Source: Nemophila menziesii (taxonomy: Eukaryota > Streptophyta > Magnoliopsida > Boraginales > Hydrophyllaceae). Taken from it: a stretch of DNA of 64,000 bases. Made by a program: the position numbers and the translations under genes. Positions 55,423 through 64,000 of this stretch are shown here, one piece after another. Under the pieces are notes generated by a model. That model worked only from the letters and a program-made list of their open reading frames with translations. It was not told the DNA's origin and searched no databases. The DNA is taken from positions 7,701,860 through 7,765,859 of the forward strand of contig JARWIR010000023.1 in assembly GCA_029959085.1 (NCBI GenBank), in the 5' to 3' direction. The stretch's first letter is position 1. Every line of letters begins with the position of its first letter.

Positions 55423-57230
55423 ATGTACTCAAACCCTGAGAGGTTTTCGGTGATAAAAACAAGAGGGTCAAAGAAGCGAGAGAAATAGAAAAGCTAGAAA
55501 GAAAAACGGTGATCCTATAGTGCCACCAGTTATGCAGACCCACCGGTAGGAGCTCAGAACGCTCAATTCCAGATTCCTCCGGCATGTCAACAATCGCTCA
55601 ACAATAATGGTGCAGGAATTCAAGAATATGTTCTGCGATTCGTCCACCTTAACGAATATAGACAATTTCGTCTACCACCACTAGGACTTCTCCCACCTGC
55701 AATTCAAGGAATCCGATTCAGACTAGACGCATGTATGATTAATCAATTTATCAATATCGGGTAATATAGTGGTGCAGTTCGTGAAGATCCTATTCGGGCT
55801 ATGTACATTGATAGGTTTCCGTTTTTCCTCACCGGAGGAGCAAGTGAATGGTATGATCAACAACAACACGGTGAGATTTTGGCTTAGTATCAACTTCAGA
55901 CAGCATTTCTCGATAGGTATTATCATCAAAGTGTCAGACTTAGTGGGCAATAAGATGTTGCTAGTTTCCGTCAAGAACATGAAAAGATTGTAGGAGTTTC
56001 TTGGACTCGTTTTCAATCATTACTACGGAAATGCCCATTACATGGGTATTCACTTGAGTTACAACATGGGATATTTTATCGAAGTTTAGATGAAGCTTCA
56101 AAAGAGAAGGTAGATACTATGTGTCAAGGTGGCCTCCTGATGGTCAAAACTAATCAAGCTTTAGCTATTATGGATAGAACTGTGAAGAATGAAATGAGTT
56201 GGCAACCTTCGAGATCATCAGTTAGAGTTTCTGAAAAAGCTATTTTGAACGCAGACGCAAAAATTGCTTTGAATGCCAAAATTGCTACACTTGAAAATAA
56301 ATTAAAACAGTTATATATGTCGAATAAAGCTATTGTGAATGTGGTAAAAGAACCAGAGATATGTCCTAGTTGTGGGGCAATCGATCATACATGGGAAGAA
56401 TGTGCTAATAACCCAGAATCCGTGTGATTCGTTAATGATCGAAGTAATAACTATTCAAGTGGTTAAGGGTATGGTAACCATAATAGAAGTCATCCAAGCT
56501 TTCAATATTCAAATTCACAAGGGGCAGCCAATCCAGGAACTTATCAACCAAGACCCCAAGGGAACAATTATCAATTCAAGCCGCAAAACCACTACCAAGG
56601 AAATCAACCTAGAGCCGATCATGAAGCTTATTCCGATACATTAGCTCAAAAAGTACTTCCTGCCCGACCTCAAGAAGGTGCACTCACCGAAGCTGATTTA
56701 GCTCTTACCTTGACACAATACATATCTTCTTCACAAAGTAAGTCATTCCAACTTGAAAATCAGCTATCTCGATTCATAAACACCACAACCGTTAAGGAAA
56801 ACAAGATGGAAGAAACTTTAAATTCACATTCTAATTCGTTCAAAATCTTAGAGAGTCAAATATATAAAATCGCCAATAGCTTGAATGTTCGAGGTTAAGG
56901 CCAACTCCCAAGTGACACAGAAATTCCTAAACAAAGGGAGGATTGTAACGCAATTAGAAAAAGAAGTGGTAAGCAATTACAACCACCACACTTTCACGTT
57001 ATAAAAGAAAAATAAATAACGAGAAAAGAAAAACCTGTAAAGTATGTGGAAGAAAATGATGATGAAGTGGTGGAAGTGGAGAAGATTCCGGAAATATCCA
57101 AGAAGAAAGATGTTGTAGAAACCCGTCCTCCTCCACCTTTTCCATCCAGAATTCAAAAGAAAGGAGATATGGGTGACTATCAGAGATTTATGAATGTGGT
57201 GAGAAGTTTGAACATTAACATACTGTTTAC
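55423..57230 (+). pseudogene. Broken gag of Athila-like element 3
   Basis: The reading in alternating frames gives a basic N-terminus, REDPIRAMYIDRFPFFLTGG, GASEWYDQQQHG, YQLQTAFLDRYYHQSVRL, SWTRFQSLLRKCPLHGYSLE, then an Ala/Lys helix and the zinc knuckle CPSCGAIDHTWEEC at 56,362-56,403. A Gln/Asn-rich stretch follows, then a Glu-rich linker and DYQRFMNVVRSLNINILFT, the usual segment just before protease in this family. Several stops and frame changes. The match ends near 57,230 with no protease, so the element is 3'-truncated. Confidence 0.85.
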
Positions 57231-57369
57231 CAAGTGTCTGATCTTAGGACATATATCGCCTTCGTATTTTGACATCCATGATATCTTAGATTGTAGGCTC
57301 TTCATACTATACATCCTTAGACCCTCAAGTATGAGAATGAGACACTTGTCCCTGTTCTAAACATGATAA

Positions 57370-57635
57370 AATAGTTATCTGTTTCGGGGGTAAGTAGATA
57401 AAAGAGTTAACTGTTTAGGGGGTAAGTAGATAAAATCGTTAACTTTTTAGGGGGTAAGTAGACAACATTTGTAGTTGTTTAGGGGGTAAGTAGACAAAAT
57501 AAGAAACGCTGCAGGGGGTAAACAGACAATTGTTTTGGTTGTTTAAGGGATAAGTAGACAAAATATGAAACTTTGTAGGGGGTAAATAGACATAATAGTT
57601 AACTGTTTAGGGAGTAAGCTGATAAAATACCTGAC
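57370..57635. repeat. Minisatellite, unit about 31-33 bp, eight copies
   Basis: Copies of GTTAACTGTTTAGGGGGTAA followed by GTAGATAAAAT, diverged by about 10-25 percent, ending at the transposase fragment of the second MULE. Related GGGCTAAACTGTC phrases occur at 58,625 and 58,985. Confidence 0.88.
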
Positions 57636-59620
57636 TTTTTTAATGGCACTGTTATAGCTTTCATAGATGTTGTTGAGTAGAAGATCACATTTTGTAAATT
57701 TACTAAAATGAGACCTTGAACACGCCTTGGGATCTAGGTTAGAGATCCATTTGAAAGCATCCTCATCCATGTGTTTAATTTCATCCATTAATTCATCAAA
57801 TCTATAAATTGATGGGGCCCTTGCAACTTCCGTCACTTTGTCTTTTAAAGACAAACCCGAATGCTTGATCTTGAAATTATTATACAGATGCCTTACACAA
57901 TGCCGATATTCAATATCCGGAAGCATGTCACTCATGACCTGGAGTAATCCCTATAAACACAAACAAAGAAAAAAACAGTTAGTATTCTTTACAAAAACTA
58001 TATATTTATACCCATCAAAGATAACCAACCTTTTTTCTATCAGATATGAAAGTCCATTCTTGTTGATTACTTATACCAAGATCTTGTACCAACATGTTAA
58101 AAAACCATCTCCAAGAGTTACTATCCTCTTTCTCCGCTAGGTAATACACAATTGGGAATATATAGTTGTTCCCATAAATTAATCTAGCTTTTAAAATCAC
58201 ACCTGGATGTGGACCTTTTAGGTGACATCCATCTACCTGTTGAAAATCACTAACTGTTAAAAATCACTCACATTACTATAAATATTCATTCTTATCATTT
58301 GTTAGGTTTTCATCGATAAGCCTGAAAGGCCTCAATGGTGATTTATTTTTGGAACTCCTCTTATCTTCTTTCTCGTCAGACTTCAAAACCTTCAACACTT
58401 TATCCAATATATTATTAATAGACTTCTCCTTCTCTCCAATATCATGGAGTTTTTCTTCCAAAGTCTCATTAACAAAATTATTTACTTCTTCTTTCCCACC
58501 TTCACCTTTAGTTACATTAACATCAGGTGTGTTTTGATCTTCGCAAACAACCTGAAAAGGTAAAAGAAATATACAATCAAATATATGTAAATTAAGGGGA
58601 TGATTTGTCAATCAACTGAAATGTTAAGGGCTAAACTGTCTAATGACTGTGTACCTTTATTGTTTCTTCTTCAACTATCTTTTCTTCCATGCTTTTCCCA
58701 TAATGCCTTTCACCATTCTTTTCTTCCACGCTTTTCATATCAGGCCTTTCATCACAAGTCTTTCCTCTTTCCAAACCAACATTACCTACCTTGTTTAGTT
58801 CTTTCTCAGCAACTACTTTCTCTACAGTCTATGAAACTAAAATTTTAACTTCGTCGTTCTCACCTTCAGTTACATTAAAATCAGTTGTGTTTTGATCTTC
58901 ACAAACAACCTATACAGTTAAAATAAATATATAGTCAAATATATGTAAATTAGGGGTTAAACTGTCAATCAACTAAAATGTTAAGGGCTAAACTGTCAAA
59001 TGACTGTGTACCTTTATTATTTCCTCTTAAACTGTCTTTTCTACCACACTTTTCTCATCATACCTTTCATCACTCTTTTCTTCTACACTTTTCATATTAG
59101 GCCTTTCAACATAGGTTTTAACAACTTCTTCTTGCCCTTCATTACAGTTCTAAACTTCCATCTCATCATGGCCATTATTGGTATGAACATTATCTTCTTC
59201 TCGTTGCTGAACTATTTCTTCAACCTTATTCCAAGTTAATAACAAAGGTATGAAATAAGGAGTGTAAATTTCATGGTTATCATGTATTACTGGTTTACTA
59301 ACAACAAACAGGTCAACAGTTACGTTGTTCTCTCTAATGCTACACATCTCCATACATTTATCCTCGCTATCTAAACATACTAGACCATCAGGTAGTTTTT
59401 TCCCCAATTTAAAATAGTTGTACTCCAAGTTACCTTTTATCCCTAACTTCGAAATAGTCTTCTTAAGTACAAGTATACTAAATTTGTCATATTCACAACC
59501 ATTTACATACTCAATATTTAGTTCATGGTAATTGCTTATGTCTTCATTAAATATCCCACAAAAGTGAATCCTCAGTGCAAATTTCTCTGTTACATGATCA
59601 ATTTCGAATAGATTAGTTAC
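57543..59620 (-). pseudogene. Second MULE transposase, decayed
   Basis: Minus-strand order. 59,620-59,150 is the MuDR N-terminal domain (FALRIHFCGIF, YVNGCEYDKFS, KLGKKLPDGLVCLDSEDKCM). 59,150-58,276 is an acidic Lys/Glu linker with internal duplication. 58,240-58,020 is the catalytic start DGCHLKGPHPG, then FPIVYYLAEKEDSNSWRWFF and QEWTFISDRKKV (second Asp). An intron-like gap follows. 57,935-57,640 has YRHCVRHLYNNFKIKH, FKWISNLDP and LLNNIYESYNSAIKKVR (Glu). The SWIM zinc finger is missing because the frame runs into the minisatellite. No ends or target duplication could be assigned. Distinct from the transposase at 39-41.5 kb. Confidence 0.82.
58495..59050. repeat. Internal duplication in the second MULE, about 360 bp apart
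   Basis: Sequences around 58,500-58,700 and 58,860-59,050 repeat each other: CTTCAGTTACATTAA-type coding, GTGTTTTGATCTTC, CAAACAACCT, ATATATGTAAATTA, then GTCAATCAACT, AATGTTAAGGGCTAAACTGT and GACTGTGTACCTTTATT. Exon pieces of the acidic linker plus intron sequence were duplicated together. Confidence 0.8.
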
Positions 59621-60164
59621 CCATTACGTTAGGAACCAATTAATGGAAAAATCATTATTAAATATGGATACACTATCAATATGGTAACCAAATCCCGTAA
59701 AATCTACTCATATTACAAACTAAATCCCTCCCTTCACGCATGATATCTAAATATGTAATAAATTACTCGAAAACCCTACATTTACATATTAAAAGATCTT
59801 AACCAACAAGAAAAGATTTAGGGGTAATAAATAAACACACTTACTCCATAACGTAAACAGCTCCCTTGTCTTTTGATTTTGATTTAATTTATTTGTTTTA
59901 TTTTGGGTATATATAGGGTAGGCATTTCAGAATTACCTATATTGCCCTTTTAAAAATATGGGGTTAAGATAATTAATTAAATAAAATGGATTAAGATTTA
60001 AAAAACAATAAAAATGCTCTTAACAGGTGATTTGGACGGAAACTGTTAGTAAGGGGCCATGAGTCACGAAAACAAAAGTTAGTGGTATCTAGTAGACTTA
60101 AACAATGGGGCAACTTGTCAATCTCGTAAACTATTAGGAGCAAAATGGGTATTTCCTCAAGCTT
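59621..60164. other. Spacer without recognised gene
   Basis: Probably the upstream region of the second MULE; nothing recognisable. Confidence 0.4.
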
Positions 60165-60590
60165 ATATAAAACCCTCATTTCGGTTACCTTTTCTTCATA
60201 AATCAAAAGTAAGAGGAAAAGGTCCTTGGAGCAGCGTAAGACATTCGACGATCGCCATCGCCGTCTTTTTATTAGTGATGTTTAAATCAGTTACACTCTC
60301 GACTCCTCCCTTTATTTATATTTCCAACTTATTAAGTAGTAATAACGATGAAATATACAATCGATCTGCAAAACCTAAGGTAAAAAAAAAGTAGGAGATA
60401 TTGAGGAATTGTTACAATTAAGAAAGAAAGTTTATGCGGTTTGCTGGGTAGAACTCTAGATTTCTAGTCCATTGAAAAATTTCAATGTAGATGCTCGCTC
60501 TTGGTATGGATTTCTCTGTTATGGATTTCCTCACCTCTAAGAGAAATCATAATTGTATCTTATATAATACATTTGCACCATAGGGGGCCA
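60165..60590 (+). repeat. Third copy of the 15,340-15,790 segment
   Basis: Starts ATATAAAACCCTCATTTCGG, includes AGGTCCTTGGAGCAGCG and GATGTTTAAATCAGTTACAC with CGACTCCTCCC, and ends near AATACATTTGCACCATA. The frame open in copy A is broken here. Confidence 0.75.
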
Positions 60591-60599
60591 TACCGGGTC

Positions 60600-61150
60600 G
60601 GGATTTCAGACATAATATATAAACGCCTAGTGCCTCGAATCAGACGGATCTTGCATCGTAGGTATTCAATATGACCATGAACTTAAGCCTACCAAAAAAC
60701 CAAGAGATGAATAAGATAGAGAGCTAAGATCATCCGGGCGGGGTCTTAGATGATTTCGCATCCCGACTGATGTGAAACATTCAATTCGCCCTTATATCAT
60801 AAACAGGATAATTAATTATTAGGATTATTACTCACAAGGATCAATCATTACTTCTCATACTTTATAATCTTTTTAGCATTTTAGTTAATTTCGCTTTAGT
60901 TTAATCTTTATTTATATGCAACTTAGTCATTTTAATAAAAACCCAAATACAAAATCCTTATTATTTGTATCGTTTCATTTGCAACTTAATGTTTTATTAC
61001 ATTGAAAACATACTATTTACAGCGTTAGTGGTCCCTATGGATCGATAGCTCCTAGGCTTATCATATGTTTACCTGACGACACCTCGTACGCATGCAGAAT
61101 GTCCTAGTTCTATTGATACCAATCTATTATTTTATATTACACCGGGAACC
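60600..61150 (+). repeat. Truncated Athila-like LTR
   Basis: Carries the LTR features of this family (GGGCGGGGTCTTAGATGA, GCATCCCGACTGATGTGAAA, CAATTCGCCCTTA, then the AT-rich 3' half) but lacks both the TGATGTCTCC start and a clear PBS. A solo or truncated LTR. Confidence 0.55.
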
Positions 61151-61159
61151 CAAACATAT

Positions 61160-62930
61160 TTTAGTTTTCCAAAGGGGTTCTACAAGAGGATCATGGAGAG
61201 AATGAGGGGAAACTAGCGGCATGGAAGACAAAAACTCTATCACTAGCTAGGCATGTCATATTGGCACAATTAGTCCTACTTGTGTACCTACTTATTAAAT
61301 AAAAAAGTGATGAAACTCTCGATCTACGTGTGTGCCGAGATTGATTAGATTGTTAGATATTTTATATGGGGTTCCTCGAATGAACAAATGAAAATCCATT
61401 GGGTCTCTTAGGAACAAATATGCAAACCTAAGTCAGCGGGTGGGCTAGGGATACGAGGGGAAAAAATTATAACATTGCACTACATCCAAATTTAGATTGA
61501 AATTTCTTTAGGATCACAAAGTCGCATGGGACCAGGTGTTTAAGAAAAAATATTTCGCAAATGGTCTTCTACGAAAATAAATGAAGGATAGTGATTCGAA
61601 TGTGTGTAAATAGATTCTTACTGGAGTAAGTTTGCTAGAGGAAGGGGTTATTGAGATGGAAGGAGCAAACAGGGTTGATTACCGTTGGACACATGAAGGT
61701 TCAGGCCTTTTTTTTGGTAATCTGCGTTCAAATATATAAAAAATAGCATGGACCATACAAGCTTTAGGTGGGAGAAAATCTGGAAAATAAAATGCCCACA
61801 AAAGGTTAGATTTCTTTTATGCCGAATCACGAGAAATCATCTCCCTTTTGTAGAAAAATCTATACATGAGGGACGTTATTGGGGATAGAGAATGTAGCAT
61901 ATGCAGCAATGTGAGCAAAGACATGGTGCACATTTTCTAGGGTTGTACGGTGGCAAAAATAATATGGCAGGAGCTAGGTTTGCAGCAAGAACTGTCCAAG
62001 GGGAGGAATGATTATAGTTAGTAGGGATATGCTGTCATAAATAGTAACATGTGGATTTCTAATGAGCAAAAGGAATTTCCCAGCAATATACTGAACGTGC
62101 AACAAATTTTGGAAATGTGGTCACATATAGACAACTCCAGCGCAAATCAGGTGTTTGCTCCAGGTGACAGTAAAGTCATGGTTGGAATCTATCTTATTGG
62201 CATTCTTATATATGATAGCTTGAAGTGGTCAACGATTTTTGAATCTATGGAACACCAAAAAAGAGGCATTATTTAGTGTTCCCAACCAGAAACGTAGAAC
62301 CAAGGGATTAAAAAAAGATGCTTTGAGGATGGCATGTGATTGTGTATTGGCATGGGGAAAGGAACGAGATGGTAGGGCTATCGTATCCGTGAAAAGTTCC
62401 TTGGTTAGATGGGTTAAACCCGATGGTTAGTATAGATTAAATATGGAAGAAAGTTGCGATTCGTGGGAACGCAGAGCCGAGATATGAGGGATATTACGAG
62501 ATAGAGATGGTTGTTCCTAGCAAGATTCTCTGAAGTGTGTGTGAGTCAAATTTATTCTCAGAAGCTTTGATGCTATATTATGGATTGAGATGGACGATTA
62601 ATCGAGGCTTAAAAGATCTATTATTGAGATGGACTCGAGAGAGATTCATGCGCTAGGGAAGAATGGTAGTAGTTCTAAAAGTTGGACTTTTCATGTTGGG
62701 CGAGGTTCCGCTAAAATCCTACAAGAACATTCAGACTTTAAGGTGAATCACTTCTATTAGGAAGCAAATATGTGTGCGAACATACTGGAAAAGAAAGGAG
62801 TGTACTTGTTAGAGAGTCCTTATGAGTATGATGACACTCCAAAGTATTTTTGGAGCTTTTTAACATGTTATAGGAGCGGGTGTGCATTTCCTAGGTCCTT
62901 TTTAAACTCCTCATGAGGGAGTTAATTAGT
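61160..62930 (+). pseudogene. L1-type LINE, 3' half, decayed
   Basis: Translation in shifting frames gives GKLAAWKTKTLSLARHVILA (after the RT palm), a NENPLGLLG/HWVS-type segment, GWARDTRGKNYNIALHPNLD, then the zinc-binding domain about 61,780-61,980 (CPQKVRFLLCRITRNHLPFV, CSICSNVSKDMVHIF, CTVAKIIWQELG), and RNase H-like remnants about 62,450-62,830 (LWIEMDD, RGSAKILQEHSDFKVNHFY, ANMCANILEKKG). Many stops. It is followed by a copy of the backbone segment that also follows the LINE of copies A and B. Confidence 0.78.
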
Positions 62931-62939
62931 GGTTAGCTA

Positions 62940-63240
62940 ATGGAATTTCACGCCTCTGATGTATGCCAAAAAAAACTTATCATTGTGTACCGATAAGTGC
63001 TTAAATTTAATTTCCTGCATGATTTTTGCTAGGTGGTGTACAAGTGCAAGATTTTATGGTTTGGATGCTCGAGCTTTCAATACAATTCAAAACCATAACA
63101 TGAAAAATACACAAGGGAAATATAGGTGTTATCAGTTACCCTTTAAATTTATCAAATACCTTTTATTTTGGACTTCCATGAATCTAGTCAACACAGTAAT
63201 AACTTCTATTTGAATATCAAAGAAAGTATCCCTCTATTAT
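62940..63240 (+). repeat. Third copy of the 5,440-5,720 segment
   Basis: Shares ACTTATCA-TGTGTAC, CTAGGTG-TGTACA-GTGCAAG, TTTCAATACAATTCAAAACC and AATTTATCAAATAC with 5,440-5,720 and 48,010-48,300. As in copies A and B it directly follows LINE sequence. Confidence 0.8.
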
Positions 63241-63254
63241 TTGGATCCATGTTA

Positions 63255-63504
63255 CTCCTCGGTCCATATTATTTGTCCAACTTTCTAAAATAATGTGTCC
63301 AATATTATTTGTCCATTTTTCATTACCAAGACACATTTTTTCTACTTTTTCCAATATTATCCATAATTAAATAATAGAAAAAGTATTGTAATAAATATCC
63401 CATGTATATTAATTTAGGGCAATTGTGTAAATAAGAAGATTATAAAATGTTTTTTTAAACTTTATGAACCAAAAAGGTGGACAAATAGAATTGGACGGAG
63501 GGAG
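63255..63504. mobile_element. Stowaway-type MITE, 250 bp
   Basis: Left end CTCCTCGGTCCATATTATTT, right end (reverse complement) CTCCCTCCGTCCAATTCTAT, both continuing into TTTGTCCA. Flanked by TA on both sides (63,253-63,254 and 63,505-63,506). The CTCCCTCCGTCC end and TA duplication are typical of Stowaway elements mobilised by mariner-type transposases. AT-rich, non-coding. Confidence 0.88.
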
Positions 63505-63524
63505 TATTTTAAGCCCTGAAATAT

Positions 63525-64000
63525 TATAGGGGACTTCAATATGTATAGATTCTCCTCTGAAAAATTAGGTGGTTTGGGACCTAATAGAACTAATATGGAT
63601 AGATTAATCAAATGACTAGCTAGGCTGAATAAGACATATTTGCATGCTAAAGGTTGTAAGTTCACATGGTCTTACAAAAGAAATAATTCTGAGCTAATCA
63701 AACAAGTTATTATAGATTTTGTGTTAATATTGAAATAATAGATTTTGTATTAAGATAATCACACACCACTGGCTTGAAATAATTTCCTTAATGGGTAATG
63801 GTATTAACAATTTTGGTAAGAAATTAAACTCTCACTGGTAATTTAACTATTTGGGCAAATAAATTGGCTAAGGAAAACAAAGATGTTCTTAAAAACGATA
63901 AAAAGTATTTAAAATAGATGATTAATTCCAGTGATCCTATTGATTGGGATATCGTAACTATATAGTGAAAAGTATAGGACAAAGATGAAAGAATGAAGAA
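63525..64000 (+). pseudogene. L1-type LINE endonuclease fragment, runs off the window
   Basis: GDFNMYRFSSEKLGGLGPNR with NMDRLIK is the endonuclease GDFN motif region. It continues with AKGCKFTWSYKRNNSE and, after frame changes, WANKLAKENKDVLKNDKKYL and SSDPIDWD, resembling 11,820-11,880 of the long LINE. A stop interrupts at about 63,613. It continues beyond the window. Confidence 0.72.

Overview
The window reads as repeat-rich nuclear DNA of a eudicot plant. It is AT-rich with nested transposable elements, it has remnants of mitochondrial genes (nad2, cob), and it contains fragments of the plant-specific families CLASSY and CNGC. I find no convincingly intact host gene. Nearly every coding stretch is a transposon gene or a decayed fragment, and most carry stops or frameshifts.

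Backbone. A segment of roughly 10 kb is present twice in the same orientation. Copy A runs from about 1-190 to 19,400, interrupted by insertions. Copy B runs from 42,825 to about 52,510. Both carry, in order: a TTGGTGGGA fold-back repeat; a nuclear mitochondrial insertion (3' end of a group II intron, nad2 last exon, cob fragment); a CCA-rich tract; a decayed L1-type LINE; then unannotated sequence. Parts of the segment recur a third time near 60.2 kb and 63.0 kb. Copy A is further broken by an Athila-like LTR element (7,302-9,885), a Ty1/copia integrase remnant (11.1-11.5 kb), and a long L1 LINE (11.5-15.3 kb). Its right part has a repeated ~500 bp module that carries a different gene fragment in each occurrence: CLASSY, CNGC, or an unidentified piece.

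Centre. A Mutator-like element (MULE) occupies 19,998-42,445, with short imperfect inverted ends and a near-perfect 9 bp target duplication. It carries a MuDR-type transposase on the minus strand. On the plus strand it carries a multi-exon gene of the kind that ends in a C48/Ulp1-like peptidase; here the residue at the expected catalytic Cys is Ser. Its non-coding parts are filled with hairpins built on AAACATGGAATTCCATGTTT. A 13.8 kb minus-strand LTR retrotransposon (23,057-36,848, target duplication AGAAG) is inserted into the plus-strand gene. That retrotransposon lacks reverse transcriptase, RNase H and the integrase core; its protease runs directly into an integrase C-terminal tail. Inside it sits a second, plus-strand element of the same superfamily (integrase, intact Athila-type extra ORF, PPT, LTR).

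Right part. Beyond copy B lie a third LTR element with a broken gag (53,737-57,230), a second decayed MULE on the minus strand with a minisatellite (57,370-59,620), an LTR fragment (60.6-61.15 kb), another L1 LINE (61.16-62.93 kb), a Stowaway-type MITE (63,255-63,504) and the start of one more LINE at the window edge.

The strongest candidates for something undescribed are the intron and spacer hairpin family confined to the MULE, the protease-to-integrase-tail retrotransposon with a GC-rich palindrome block just 3' of its pol remnant (a block also present at the same place in its nested relative), and the module that carries different host gene fragments.
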